From: Calothrix rhizosoleniae SC01
GTDB taxonomy: Bacteria > Cyanobacteriota > Cyanobacteriia > Cyanobacteriales > Nostocaceae
NCBI RefSeq assembly: GCF_900185595.1
Contig: NZ_FYBH01000158.1
Location: 1 to 59,976 of the forward strand
Length of the DNA stretch: 59,976 nt
Reading direction: 5' to 3'
A program made the position numbers and the translations under genes. The notes under the pieces are model-generated. The model was not told where the DNA came from. It saw only the letters and a list, made by a program, of their open reading frames with translations, and searched no databases. Position 1 is the stretch's first letter, and every line of letters begins with the position of its first letter. Below are positions 1-9,084 of this stretch, piece by piece.

Positions 1-573
1 TTCGCTGAAAAATTACTACCACTTGCCCCTGAATGTGAATTTACAGGAGTAGACTTTACGGCACCAATGCTTGATATTGCTAGAGAAAGACTGGGAGAAT
101 GGGGAACATTATTAGAAGCTGATGTTGTTGATATGGATCTCAAAGATACTTTTGATATCGCTGTTTCTAGTGGAGGAGTTTGGGTAATAATTCAAGGAGA
201 TAATCGCACCGATCTTGGAACCCATTTAAAAGATATTGATCAGGATATCAAAGGATTAATTAATGTTGCCAAACATATACGTCAAGATGGATTACTACTG
301 CTGAGCATTCAGGGAGAACATAAAAATTATGAACAAAATCTTCCTTCGGGAATTGTCTATTCTCAAGAGATAGTAAATTTAATGGAGAATGATGAGACTA
401 AATCCATTGAGAAAAGTTATTTCTTTAAGAAAGACGGTAATATATTGGCTCAACAGAAGCTTAAATTGAATTTTACCAAGCAAGGAAAAAAAGAAGAAAT
501 TCTTGAACAAGCCGGGTTTGCTTTCGTTGGTATCCATGACAGTCAAAAATTTCATATTTATCGGAAGAAGTAA
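1..573 (+). CDS. Class I SAM-dependent methyltransferase, 3' part (5' end outside window)
   Basis: The reading frame is open from the first base, so the true start lies upstream of the window. The visible part (about 190 residues) begins inside the SAM-binding fold: the segment TGVDFTAPMLDIARERL is the usual end of strand beta2 with the acidic residue that binds the SAM ribose. It is followed by DVVDMDL and by FDIAVSSGGVWVI, the motif IV strand. The C-terminal half (QDGLLLLSIQGEHKNYEQNL, then a mixed alpha/beta tail) resembles small-molecule methyltransferases, but the substrate cannot be told. Motif I itself (the glycine-rich loop) is off the window. No operon partner is visible: the next gene starts 1.35 kb downstream. 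Methyltransferase fold confident; substrate unknown. Confidence 0.75.
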   Translation, partial: FAEKLLPLAPECEFTGVDFTAPMLDIARERLGEWGTLLEADVVDMDLKDTFDIAVSSGGVWVIIQGDNRTDLGTHLKDIDQDIKGLINVAKHIRQDGLLLLSIQGEHKNYEQNLPSGIVYSQEIVNLMENDETKSIEKSYFFKKDGNILAQQKLKLNFTKQGKKEEILEQAGFAFVGIHDSQKFHIYRKK

Positions 574-1928
574 TCATTGCATAGGATTTGTAGTTTATCG
601 AATTAGATAGGTAGTATTCACTTTTGGCGGATATATATTTTTTAGACCAACGATGCGATTGGGTTTCTATCGCCAATAATTATGTTTCTTCCAAAAGTGG
701 ATGCTCCCAGGAAATATTAGTGGTCGTTTTGACAACATCATCCCAAAATAAAAAATATCTCTCGAAAAGAGCCGCACACAATCCAAAATCCAAAATTGAA
801 TCACTAGTCGGTATAAATAGCATTTTTTATTCCACCCAGAAGCAATTCCACGGAGTGACACAAAAGTCAACCCTTTTCTTCTCCTCACTAAGGGTAGATT
901 TTTAATACTTCTGCTAAGGCAAGACATTGACACTCCCACGGTTACGCTAGGGTAAAGCCGATGGGTTTTGCGCTAAATTCTATAAAGATTTTTCAACAGA
1001 AAAATAGGCTGTTGAACAAGGATCACAACCCCCGATTTCTGTAAGTCGCTTTCGTTCAGGTGGGGTTATACCAATTCTCCAAAATAAAACTACACATGCA
1101 CAGCAGGAGGGAAGGGAGCAGGGGGAGAATTAAATTATCTGTAGCCAGGATTTAGAGAAATGGTATTAAATCCCCATCTGAATATCCCCCTGCTCCCCTC
1201 TTTTATGGGTAGGGATTTTGTATTTGGTAATTTTTTCTCCGTTTCAGCCGATGCTTAAACGCTGAAATGACCAAACCACGTTAGACAATTGAGAATTTTC
1301 TCAATTATTTCCGAGATTATGAAAACCCTACCCTTGAAAGTCCCCTGCCTTTTTTTGAACTAGTTTCTATTGTTAATCACCGTACAATAGTTGGTTGTGC
1401 TTCCGTTACATAAAAATTACCCAAAACTACCTATAACTAGACAAATATATACATATGTCATTTTGGTGTTTACTTCTTGCTTCGACTGGGGTAGTCGGCT
1501 ACTTCCCATCCACAAGCTGAAACTGTCTAACTGACAGCCGATGATAAATTAATTGCGGCGTTTTAATCCCGATCAATCTATCTGTTCTCCAAATTTAACC
1601 ATATCATCAAGCTACTATTTATAAGTGTTGCCAATGGCAGAATTATTAATTATTAAAAATTGAATTGGGGTAAAGAACAACAATGTCGTCCTACCTTCAT
1701 CACCGTAAATATGTATTAAAGTAAACCCCTATATCTGGACAAAATGAGTATATTTGTTAACTTATGGGTATAAATTAGATAATAGTTACTAGCCCTCTTT
1801 ATCCAACCTTACATTTACATTATTTAAGTTTCCGGGTCAGACAAAATTCTTGTATAATCAAAATGCCCCTGGGGGGGATTTTTCAGTATGATATCTTAAG
1901 TTAAGTTAAGTAACAAATCTTAAAAATT
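574..1928. other. Long gene-free region with degenerate repeats
   Basis: No supported gene in 1.35 kb. Open frames here (for example 624-905 on the plus strand) are low-complexity and lack ribosome-binding sites. The region holds a miniature inverted-repeat element (1068-1166, listed separately), G-rich and C-rich heptamer-like runs around 1107-1128 and 1185-1203, and a TAAGTTAAGTTAAGTAAC run just before the next gene. The stretch looks like decayed mobile DNA plus the promoter of the DUF3120 gene. Confidence 0.5.
1068..1166. mobile_element. Miniature inverted-repeat element, ATACCAATT family (copy D)
   Basis: A 99-bp unit begins ATACCAATTCTCC and ends GAGAAATGGTAT, giving terminal inverted repeats of about 13 bp with one or two mismatches. 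The interior contains a G-rich run of the AGGGAGCAGGGGG type and no coding capacity. The ends match three other elements in this window (13139-13244, 16746-17022, 26370-26499) only at the termini, so it is the most diverged member. Non-autonomous; no transposase in the window can be assigned to it. Confidence 0.5.
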
Positions 1929-2681
1929 TTGATTAATAACACCTTGTCAGCCTACGCTCCTAGTAAATCCTCAGTCCAACCCCTCGAACTGCAACAAAAA
2001 GCGGAGTTCTCGTGGTGGAGTAAACTAATAGCTCAAATAGTAGCTCAACAAACTTGGTTAGTATTTGCAGCAGCAGTTTTCCTGGTATCTGTGCCAGTGT
2101 TTATCGAAGCGCCATTGGTGCGATCGCTACCTTGGCTGAGTTTGGGATTAACAGCCCTTTGGGTATGGTTAAGCTTCTCATTAATGTCATATCCCACAAC
2201 ATACATCTGGGGAAATATACTGTATGGATTTAGCTGGAGTTGGTTGGCTGGTGGTATTTATTGGGGTTGGTTGCGTTGGGAACCCCTATGGCATTTACCA
2301 GTAGAATCTATTGGTTTACCATTTGTATTGTGGTTTTTGTTGACCAAGAATTGGGGTCAGATAGGTAACTGGTTTTATTTAGGTTCTTTACTGGGTACAG
2401 TTGTTACAGATATATATTTTTATACAGTGGATTTGATGCCTTATTGGCGACAAATTATGAGAGTAGAGCCAGAAAACATTGGGCCAATTTTGCACCAAGC
2501 ACTGTTAAAAGTACAAACGCCTGGGGGTGAAATATCGGCTTTGTTACTTGGCTTATTGTTGTTGATTGTAGGTATATTGCCTTTAAGTACCGGTAAGCTG
2601 CATTGGTATGCTTTTAGTGGAGCAGTTCTGAGTACTATATTGGTAGATAGCCTCTTTTTGTTAGCTGCGGTTGTAGCTTAA
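1929..2681 (+). CDS. DUF3120 family integral membrane protein
   Basis: A 250-residue polytopic membrane protein matching my recollection of the cyanobacterial DUF3120 family, whose function is not known. About six hydrophobic segments are visible: residues 42-62, 70-90, a Trp-rich region near 95-118 (NILYGFSWSWLAGGIYWGWL), 128-140, 148-168, 203-222 and 230-250. The conserved-looking core is WRQIMRVEPENIGPILHQAL, a soluble loop between the last helices. The start is uncertain: TTG at 1929 or TTG at 1944 are both possible, an in-frame stop lies just upstream (1911), and no strong Shine-Dalgarno sequence is present. It lies 0.5 kb ahead of psbU on the same strand but probably in a separate transcript. 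Confidence 0.75.
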   Translation: MINNTLSAYAPSKSSVQPLELQQKAEFSWWSKLIAQIVAQQTWLVFAAAVFLVSVPVFIEAPLVRSLPWLSLGLTALWVWLSFSLMSYPTTYIWGNILYGFSWSWLAGGIYWGWLRWEPLWHLPVESIGLPFVLWFLLTKNWGQIGNWFYLGSLLGTVVTDIYFYTVDLMPYWRQIMRVEPENIGPILHQALLKVQTPGGEISALLLGLLLLIVGILPLSTGKLHWYAFSGAVLSTILVDSLFLLAAVVA

Positions 2682-3179
2682 TTTTTTTGCTGTCTGTTTA
2701 TCACCCTTAAACCCTCATTTTTCATATTTTTAAATAAAATTGCTGGCAAGCATAGTAATAATAAATAACTGTCAATAGTGATAATCCTTGTGGAAATTCC
2801 CAACTGCAAAATGAAAACCCAACTGGGGTAGTTCATGAAGCTGTATATTAGTTTCTGATGACTGCTGTGTGTTTATTCAGCAATCGGCTATAAGCATAAG
2901 GTTGAAGGTAAAAGATGTAGAAGTAACAAAAATTAATATAAACCAGGGATATAGCTATTGGAGTTTTTTTAATAATCCGATTTACCTCCTGTGAACCATA
3001 TTTGGTAAGCAATGAAGGAATAATATACCTTTGGTTTGTGTAATCGATAATTTCTACAACTCCCTACCGATAGTGTGAAAAAAAGTCATATTCATCTTTG
3101 ACTAAATTTTTAGTAACTATGACCTAATGCTCCTAGCGGAAAGCTGGCATTTTAGCTTGATGGAAAGAGGTAGAAAATA
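2682..3179. other. Intergenic region upstream of psbU
   Basis: Nearly 500 bp without a gene. Nothing recognised apart from the psbU leader; a purine-rich AAGAGG at 3165-3170 sits nine bases before the psbU GTG start and acts as its likely ribosome-binding site. Confidence 0.5.
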
Positions 3180-3620
3180 GTGAAGCATTTAGCGCGTTTA
3201 TTAACAGTATTTAGTTTGTTAGTTGGTTTTTGTGGATGGTTTGCCACACCCCCAATAGCTCAAGCTGCCAACTTACAAAGTTTGGCTTTACCATCAGTCT
3301 CTATTTTGGCGGTTGAAGGTGGAGTAAAAAGGCGAAATCGGGCTGATGCGAAATTAGCAGATGTATATGGTGACAAAATTGATTTGAATAACACTAATGT
3401 GCGAGCGTTTCAGAGTTACCGAGGACTTTATCCAACTTTGGCAGCTACAATTATCAAGAATGCTCCCTACAATCAAGTAGAGGATGTCTTGAATATTCCA
3501 GGATTGAGCGAACGCCAACAAAAAATCCTTCAAGGTAATTTAGATAACTTTACGGTAAATCCACCAGAATCTCTCTTTAATGAAGGAGACGACCGCATTA
3601 ATCCTGGTATTTATAGATAA
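3180..3620 (+). CDS. psbU: Photosystem II 12 kDa extrinsic protein PsbU
   Basis: PsbU binds the lumenal face of photosystem II and stabilises the oxygen-evolving Mn cluster together with PsbO and PsbV. The 146-residue precursor starts with a twin-domain export signal: a basic tip (MKHLARL), a hydrophobic core to about residue 24, and a cleavage site after AQA (residues 27-29). The mature part has the family hallmark [20 protein letters not shown] followed by the helix-hairpin-helix stretch [15 protein letters not shown] and [15 protein letters not shown]. Length is normal for the family. Translation begins at GTG 3180, supported by AAGAGG nine bases upstream and by the signal peptide starting immediately. 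A hairpin at 3651-3678 probably ends the transcript, so the gene is monocistronic. Confidence 0.97.
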   Translation: MKHLARLLTVFSLLVGFCGWFATPPIAQAANLQSLALPSVSILAVEGGVKRRNRADAKLADVYGDKIDLNNTNVRAFQSYRGLYPTLAATIIKNAPYNQVEDVLNIPGLSERQQKILQGNLDNFTVNPPESLFNEGDDRINPGIYR

Positions 3621-3650
3621 ATGCTTTAGTAGTTAATTTGACCCAATTTT

Positions 3651-3678
3651 ATCCCTCTCCTAGTTTCAGGAGTGGGAT
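3651..3678 (+). terminator. Candidate terminator hairpin after psbU
   Basis: ATCCCTCTCCT and AGGAGTGGGAT pair over 11 positions with one T-T mismatch around a 6-base loop, followed by ATTTTATC. It starts 30 bases after the psbU stop codon. Confidence 0.6.
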
Positions 3679-3737
3679 ATTTTATCAATGAAGGCACTCC
3701 AAATGAAAAATAATTTTCACCATCAATTATCTAAGTA

Positions 3738-3937
3738 GGGCTTGCTGAAAAAGTCTTTTGGTGGAGGTAGGGAGTAGGGAGTAGTTCCAGCCTCTTTATT
3801 TCTATTCTTTTTGCCAGAAAAAATAACAGATGCAAGGATTTTAAATCTAAAATCCTAATTTCCTTGCACGCCCTTCCCCCAATAAAATAGCCTCAAAGCA
3901 TTGATAAATAAATATTTTTCAGTTATTCAGCAGACCC
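3738..3937. mobile_element. 200-bp miniature element with 6-bp target duplication
   Basis: The ends GGGCTTGCTGAA and TTCAGCAGACCC form terminal inverted repeats (11 of 12 match as GGG(C/T)(T/C)TGCTGAA). The unit is flanked on both sides by the identical hexamer TAAGTA (3732-3737 and 3938-3943), as expected for a target-site duplication. The interior is non-coding and includes AGGGAGTAGGGAGTAG. No transposase is present, so it is a non-autonomous derivative of an unidentified insertion sequence. Confidence 0.65.
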
Positions 3938-3960
3938 TAAGTAGAATCTTCTTTCCCCCC

Positions 3961-4037
3961 TGCTCCCTGCTCCCTGCTCCCTGCCCCCTGCTCCTTGCTC
4001 CCTGCTCCCTACTCCCTGCTCCCTACTCCCTACTCCC
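3961..4037. repeat. Heptanucleotide tandem repeat (TGCTCCC)n
   Basis: Eleven consecutive 7-base units of TGCTCCC, with variants TACTCCC, TGCCCCC and TGCTCCT, ending 48 bases before the nadB start. Such short tandemly repeated repetitive sequences are typical of heterocystous cyanobacteria. Confidence 0.9.
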
Positions 4038-4085
4038 TGATTTCCAAATCATTGTTCAAGGAATGCAGGTTGCACAGTAGGATGA

Positions 4086-5825
4086 ATGATAACTCCATCA
4101 ATTCTTTTTCTGTCATCCACTACCTTGCCTCAAACAGATATTCCCCAACAATTTGATGTTCTTGTCGTCGGCGCTGGTGCAGCTGGTTTATATACAGCTT
4201 TGTGTATACCCCCTCACCTGCGAGTTGGCTTGATTACTAAAGAAACCGTTTCTTTATCTGCTAGCGATTGGGCACAGGGAGGTATTGCAGCAGCAGTAGC
4301 CCCGGAAGATTCCCCCAGTCTACATGTTGAAGATACCCTCAAAGCAGGAGCGGGTTTATGCGATCGCACTGCTGTTGAATTTATTGCCCAAAATGCTCCT
4401 AGCTGCATTCAATCTTTAGTAGACTTGGGAGTTGCTTTTGACCGTCACCAAGGTAATTTAGCATTAACCCTAGAAGCTGCTCACTCCCGTCACCGGGTTC
4501 TCCATGCGGCTGATACTACAGGGAGGGAAGTAACTACCACCCTCACTACCCAAGTATTAAAACGCCATAACATTCAGGTAATTCAAAAAGCTTTGGCTTT
4601 AGACCTATGGCTGGAACCACAAACCCAACACTGTCAAGGGATTAGTCTATTTTATCAAAATCAGATTTGCTGGATTAAGTCTGGTGCAGTTATCTTAGCT
4701 ACAGGGGGAGGGGGACAGGTATTTGCCCAAACCACCAATCCCGCCGTCAGTACGGGTGATGGAGTTGCCCTAGCATGGCGAGCAGGAGCCCAACTCCGGG
4801 ACTTAGAATTTGTCCAGTTCCATCCCACAGCTTTGACAAAACCTGGTGCTGATCGTTTCTTAATTAGTGAAGCTGTACGTGGTGAAGGGGCACATTTAAT
4901 TGATAACACAGGGCGACGTTTTGCCTTTGATTACCATAAAGATGGGGAACTGGCTCCTAGAGATGTGGTCAGTCGAGCTATTTTCAGTCATTTACAACAT
5001 ACATCCAGTCACCCCGCCACTGACAATGTATGGTTGGATATGCGTCCCATCTCCCCTGATAAAATTCGTCACCGTTTTCCTAATATTATTCAAGTTTGTC
5101 AGCACTGGGGCATTGATGTCTTCTGTGAACCCATTCCCGTAGCTCCAGCAGCTCACTACTGGATGGGAGGTATTGCCACAGATGTAAGTAACCACACCAA
5201 TATCCCTGGTTTATATGCTGTGGGAGAAGCAGCCAGCACAGGAGTACATGGAGCCAACCGCCTTGCTAGTAATTCTCTCCTAGAATGTATTGTGTTTGGG
5301 GCACAAATGACTAGGCTCAAGTTGGCAAATTTACCACCATCGGATGTATGCATACCAATTGTCAGGGAATTAGACTTATCTGAACATCAATGGCAAACTC
5401 AACAGCAAAAGCTACAAGAACTACGGCAAAATTTACCATGCCTGGTTTGGCAAAGTGCTGGGATTTCTCGCCTGGAATCAGGATTAACAGCTGCCATTTC
5501 TACGATTAAATCTTGGCAGCAGGAGTTTAATAATTTACCTTTAAGTCAATTTTTGTTCGCTCTCAAACCTCAAGAAACGATTAAGTTGGCTGCACCAGAT
5601 ATGGTAAGTAAATTACAGTTGTGGGCTGAAACTCGTAACTTACTAGATATCGCTTATTTGATTATTAACAGTGCTTTATTTAGAACTGAAAGTCGTGGAG
5701 GACACTACCGTACAGATTATCCTCACACCGATATTTCCTGGCAAGTTCATACCTTAGTACTGGGGAACAATTGGTGGAAATCTGCGAAAATCGACAAGTG
5801 TTCAGAATCAGCAGAGGGAAAGTGA
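4086..5825 (+). CDS. nadB: L-aspartate oxidase (quinolinate synthesis, NAD pathway)
   Basis: NadB oxidises L-aspartate to iminoaspartate, which NadA condenses with dihydroxyacetone phosphate to quinolinate, the first steps of NAD synthesis in cyanobacteria. The 579-residue protein belongs to the succinate dehydrogenase/fumarate reductase flavoprotein family. The FAD dinucleotide-binding motif VVGAGAAGLYTA lies at residues 27-38. It is followed by the family motif SDWAQGGIAAAV, the active-site region LEAAHSRHRVLHAADTTGRE, and the second FAD-contact block ATGGGGQVFAQTTNP. The substrate-site signature HPTAL, the GVHGANRLASNSLLECIVFG motif and the C-terminal helical domain ending ESRGGHYRTDYP are all present. 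The start at ATG 4086 gives a short N-terminal extension before the FAD domain. The stop codon is the first TGA of an 8-base tandem repeat. No partner gene lies next to it. Confidence 0.95.
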   Translation: MITPSILFLSSTTLPQTDIPQQFDVLVVGAGAAGLYTALCIPPHLRVGLITKETVSLSASDWAQGGIAAAVAPEDSPSLHVEDTLKAGAGLCDRTAVEFIAQNAPSCIQSLVDLGVAFDRHQGNLALTLEAAHSRHRVLHAADTTGREVTTTLTTQVLKRHNIQVIQKALALDLWLEPQTQHCQGISLFYQNQICWIKSGAVILATGGGGQVFAQTTNPAVSTGDGVALAWRAGAQLRDLEFVQFHPTALTKPGADRFLISEAVRGEGAHLIDNTGRRFAFDYHKDGELAPRDVVSRAIFSHLQHTSSHPATDNVWLDMRPISPDKIRHRFPNIIQVCQHWGIDVFCEPIPVAPAAHYWMGGIATDVSNHTNIPGLYAVGEAASTGVHGANRLASNSLLECIVFGAQMTRLKLANLPPSDVCIPIVRELDLSEHQWQTQQQKLQELRQNLPCLVWQSAGISRLESGLTAAISTIKSWQQEFNNLPLSQFLFALKPQETIKLAAPDMVSKLQLWAETRNLLDIAYLIINSALFRTESRGGHYRTDYPHTDISWQVHTLVLGNNWWKSAKIDKCSESAEGK

Positions 5826-5894
5826 TGGAGTGATGGAGTGATGGAGTGATGGAGTGATGGAGTGATGGAGTGATGGAGTGAGGGAGTGATGGGA
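5823..5894. repeat. Octanucleotide tandem repeat (TGATGGAG)n overlapping the nadB stop
   Basis: Seven perfect TGATGGAG units (5823-5878) followed by variants TGAGGGAG and TGATGGGA. The first TGA is the nadB stop codon. A pyrimidine repeat of the CCCTCTTT type follows at 5911-5946 and could pair loosely with it. The same purine/pyrimidine layout recurs at 34086-34190. Confidence 0.9.
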
Positions 5895-5972
5895 AGATGA
5901 GTCTAAATTACCCTCCTTCCCTCTTTCCCTCTTTCCCTCTTCCCACACTCCTCTGCTCCTGCCTATTCCTGA

Positions 5973-6941
5973 TTACTTAAAATAATCAGGGAAATTCTTA
6001 AAGTCACTGGGTCCTTTATATCCAGAAACTTCGGCGAGTCTTTTGAGGGGTTGTACGTTGGGGTACTGTTTACCATTAATTTCCCAAGTGGGGAAACCTT
6101 GAATCTTGGCTGCTTTACATAAATCAGGAGCAGCATTTTTCCCCTTAGGATCGCATTCAATAATATTTAGTTCTGTTGCAGCTGCTTTGCCAAATAATTG
6201 CTTTTGTTCATGGCAATGGGGACACCACCAAGCGGCATATTTTTTCGCCCCAATTTTTTTCAAATGCCTAGCCAGCTCTATTTCTGCTTTCCCAGAAGTG
6301 GTAGCAACTTCCCAACCTATTCCCTGTGTTGGTCGTCCTGTGGGAACAGGAGTAGCAGGTTGCCCAGCATTGGGGTTGTTGATATGGTTATACACCCCTA
6401 GGGTGCCAATTAGGGTCACCATTCCCACTACAATGGCAGTAAAGAAAATTTGCCCAATATCTTCCCAAGTACGACCAATGATGGTAAGTACCAACATAGC
6501 TAGGGAAAATGAAGCAGAAGCAATACAATAAGGACAAAATGCTTGAATTTTAAATGCTAGTAGATACATCAAGTATCCACTAAAGACAGTCATAGCGATC
6601 GCACCTGCTAGTAGGAGCAACCAAGTTAAATTTTCAATTTTTTGCCGCTGTTCTTTATTTTTTTCTGGCTGAAATGCTAGAGGTGCCAAGGCAAATATTG
6701 CCATTCCCACATATGCCAAGAAGCCAAACAAAGCTAGTGGCTGACCAAATACGGTTGCCCAAGGGCTAGAAAGTACATCATTACAGCCTTTACCACTAGC
6801 GTCAACCACGCAAGCTGCCTGACCTCCAGTTAACTTTTCAAAGGTGATGTAGGCTGTTGTTAATGCACCACAGGTGGCAATAGCGGCGATAATGAACCGT
6901 GACCATTTGTGAATCCAAGGAGTAGAACGACGGCGAATCAT
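5973..6941 (-). CDS. Vitamin K epoxide reductase (VKOR) fused to a thioredoxin-like domain
   Basis: A membrane disulfide-bond-forming enzyme: the VKOR part passes electrons from its thioredoxin-like partner to a quinone, oxidising cysteines of lumenal or periplasmic proteins. The 322-residue protein has four to five transmembrane helices (about 15-35, 68-90, 105-130, 137-157, 163-184). It carries the loop cysteine pair C44/C53, the quinone-proximal active site CPYC at 136-139, and a C-terminal thioredoxin-like domain with CPHC at 240-243 plus C263 and C275. This is the arrangement of cyanobacterial VKOR and plant LTO1. The gene converges on nadB across the octamer repeat. It has no strong Shine-Dalgarno sequence; the ATG is chosen because the basic tip MIRRR directly precedes the first helix. 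Confidence 0.92.
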   Translation of the reverse strand: MIRRRSTPWIHKWSRFIIAAIATCGALTTAYITFEKLTGGQAACVVDASGKGCNDVLSSPWATVFGQPLALFGFLAYVGMAIFALAPLAFQPEKNKEQRQKIENLTWLLLLAGAIAMTVFSGYLMYLLAFKIQAFCPYCIASASFSLAMLVLTIIGRTWEDIGQIFFTAIVVGMVTLIGTLGVYNHINNPNAGQPATPVPTGRPTQGIGWEVATTSGKAEIELARHLKKIGAKKYAAWWCPHCHEQKQLFGKAAATELNIIECDPKGKNAAPDLCKAAKIQGFPTWEINGKQYPNVQPLKRLAEVSGYKGPSDFKNFPDYFK

Positions 6942-6984
6942 AAAATTGCTATGGGAGAAAAGGTAATTAAATATTTATTAATTA

Positions 6985-7342
6985 TTGACTGCTCCCCTGC
7001 CTGAAGGCGAGGGGATTCTAAAAAGATGCTGCACGATGGGTTAAAACCCCGTCACTTCGCTTCTGATTAGCTGTCACCCAGATATAAATCCGGGTGGGGT
7101 GAGTCAAAGCACCCCTACACACTCCACTCAAGTCCAAGTGTTGTGCTTACTTTACGGATAATATTGGCTGCACCGTTACAATCTGCATTAATGTACCAAT
7201 TCATTGCAGTAGGTCATAAACCACGCTTTACTCTACGACCAGAAGATTTCCAATCATCGGGTTTCATCCCCTGTCTGAAGCACGAAACACCCAACTGTGT
7301 TTCTTTTTCTGGTGGGGCTTTCACCCTCTCGTTACACTTCCA
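6985..7342 (-). pseudogene. tnpB relic with 3' end of an IS200/IS605-type element
   Basis: On the minus strand the conceptual peptide from 7342 to 7115 reads GVSCFRQGMKPDDWKSSGRR, then VKRGL, an in-frame TGA, and NADCNGAANIIRKVS before the stop at 7115. This is the C-terminal end of TnpB (the IS605/IS1341-type RuvC-like nuclease), including the catalytic Asp of the NADCNGAAN motif. Everything upstream is missing. Downstream, at about 6985-7020, CCCCT...AGGGG pairs around an inner GCCT/AGGC stem, the usual subterminal hairpin of the right end of these elements. It is a dead remnant, not a functional transposon. Confidence 0.75.
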
Positions 7343-7392
7343 GTAACCATCACCTACTACCTACTACCCATTACCCATTCACCATTCCGTAG

Positions 7393-8241
7393 TTAAAAAT
7401 GTAGCTTCAATGGAGAAATAGATTTACTATCCTCTGGGGAATTCCAACTTTGGCGTGCTGCTTCTACAAATTGATTAACACGATTCGGATCAATGGGTAG
7501 CTCTCGGCGACCGTGACGTTTCAAAGAGCTAGAAACAATTACACCATCTGCCGCTTGCATAAGTTTAGCAATATTTGCCCAACTGGCTCCACTACCAATA
7601 AATACTGGTGTGCCTTTTGCTGCACTAGAAGCTAATTCCAAATCTTCCTGGCTGGGAGGACTACCTGTTGCCCAACCAGATAAAATTACCGCATCTGCCA
7701 GACCACGTTCAATGGTATCTTGCACTGCATTAGTCAAATTAATTATCCCTAGTGGTCTTGCGTGCTTCACTAGGACATCAGCCATGATTTTGACATCACT
7801 ACCTAGTTCTCGGCGATAGCGTAGTAATTGATGTGCCTCCCCTTCAATTAGTCCCTGATCCGTTGCCATGATACCGTTAAACACATTCACGCGGATAAAT
7901 TGTGCCTGTACACAACTAGCGATCGCTAAAGCACTTTGAGCATCATTCCGCAAGACATTCAGACCAATAGGTATTGTGATTAAGTTTTGTATCCTCTGGA
8001 TAATCACAGTCATGGCACTCACAACTGCCGGATCTACTTGGTTTTTCGTAAATGGTGCATCAAAAAAATTTTCGACAATAATTCCATCTACCCCTCCACT
8101 GGCTAAGGCTGTAGCTTCTTGCTCTGCCCGATCAATAACTGCTTTGAGATTACCTCCCCAACGAGGTGAGGTGGGAAGTGGTAGTAAGTGGACCACTCCA
8201 ATAATTGGCATTCTGGTTTTAAATACTTGATATAAGTCCAC
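7393..8241 (-). CDS. btpA: BtpA/SgcQ family protein, photosystem I biogenesis factor
   Basis: BtpA is a thylakoid-associated protein needed for stable accumulation of photosystem I reaction-centre proteins, known from genetics in Synechocystis. The 282-residue protein has the family's TIM-barrel-like pattern: PIIGVVHLLPLPTSPRWGG near the N-terminus, GVDGIIVENFFDAPF, the segment IRVNVFNGIMATDQGLIEG, ADVLVKHARPLG, and a C-terminal phosphate-binding-like region VFIGSGASWANIAKLM with ADGVIVSSSLKRHG. Length is normal. The frame opens at GTG 8241; ATG at 8211 is an alternative, but homologues I recall keep the MDLYQxFKTR start. No Shine-Dalgarno sequence is obvious. Neighbours are unrelated. Confidence 0.92.
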   Translation of the reverse strand: MDLYQVFKTRMPIIGVVHLLPLPTSPRWGGNLKAVIDRAEQEATALASGGVDGIIVENFFDAPFTKNQVDPAVVSAMTVIIQRIQNLITIPIGLNVLRNDAQSALAIASCVQAQFIRVNVFNGIMATDQGLIEGEAHQLLRYRRELGSDVKIMADVLVKHARPLGIINLTNAVQDTIERGLADAVILSGWATGSPPSQEDLELASSAAKGTPVFIGSGASWANIAKLMQAADGVIVSSSLKRHGRRELPIDPNRVNQFVEAARQSWNSPEDSKSISPLKLHF

Positions 8242-9084
8242 GTCTTTTAACTTATGAGGGAAGAATCCACAACTTTTAATTTGTATCAGGAATTTGGATT
8301 AGTTAACACTGTGATTGAGGCTCTCATCTTTGTCCTGGAACCTTTTGAGCATTGCTAATGTCCCTTTCCTGTACTATCTGTTCTTTCTTTCTATTAAACA
8401 AGTTTGGTATTGGTCGCTTGATGACCTCCCCCTTGGGATGGAATTTAACTTCAAAGCTCCCATAAGATATGTTAAGATAAAACCTGGCTATTAAGAGGAG
8501 TTTGCTACTCACAAAAAGTAATGTTCAGGAAATACCTTCCTTAACTCATTACTTTTAATTGAGAAACTTGTCTAAACCTGAGACTCTGTCCCAGGTCAAG
8601 TCAAAGCGAGAAGGTTTTATTACCGCCTTTCAGGCGTTGCGCCAGCGCGTTTTTCCTGAGGGTTAGAACTTCTCTACACAAGCCACTGGCATTTGGAAAA
8701 CAACCGAAAAATTATCGGTAGTCGATTATCCTACCTAAATCTTTTGGCTAATGTTGTCGCAAATGTCTGACCAAGGGCTGCTGACCACAGGGTAGATTAA
8801 AAACGCGGACGCTGGGGTAATATAAAGTGCCAAAGCGCGAAGTTGAAAAAATATTAAGTGCCTGATTTACCCAAAGACACTTTGATTTTCCTCTGACAAG
8901 GATATTAGTAAAAATATCATAACACGGCTTCTATTATTGAATGGGGTCAACACTTCCTAGGGAGTGAAAATGGTAGAGGAGAATATTGAAGTTAATCGGT
9001 CTGGAGTGATACCAAAATTCTGGAAATTCAGCAATAGCTGAAAATAATAACAATGAGGAAAAGCGGAAAATTAGTTCTTTAGAT
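8242..9084. other. Intergenic region between btpA and rimO
   Basis: About 840 bp separating divergent genes, with no convincing large gene. A 23-codon frame at 8970-9041 (ATG with GGGAG eight bases upstream) could be a leader peptide ahead of rimO, but this is weak. A palindrome-rich stretch GCGTTGCGCCAGCGCG near 8633 belongs to the interspersed repeats common in these genomes. Confidence 0.4.

Noticed and set aside
624-905. Coding region on the plus strand upstream of the DUF3120 gene
   Set aside because: Non-ATG or unsupported start, no ribosome-binding site, low-complexity protein overlapping AATCCAAAATCC-like repeat text.
3961-4037. CRISPR array
   Set aside because: The 7-base units have no spacers and no 23-40 bp repeats; they are simple tandem repeats. 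The arrays at 26217 and 31242 were rejected for the same reason.
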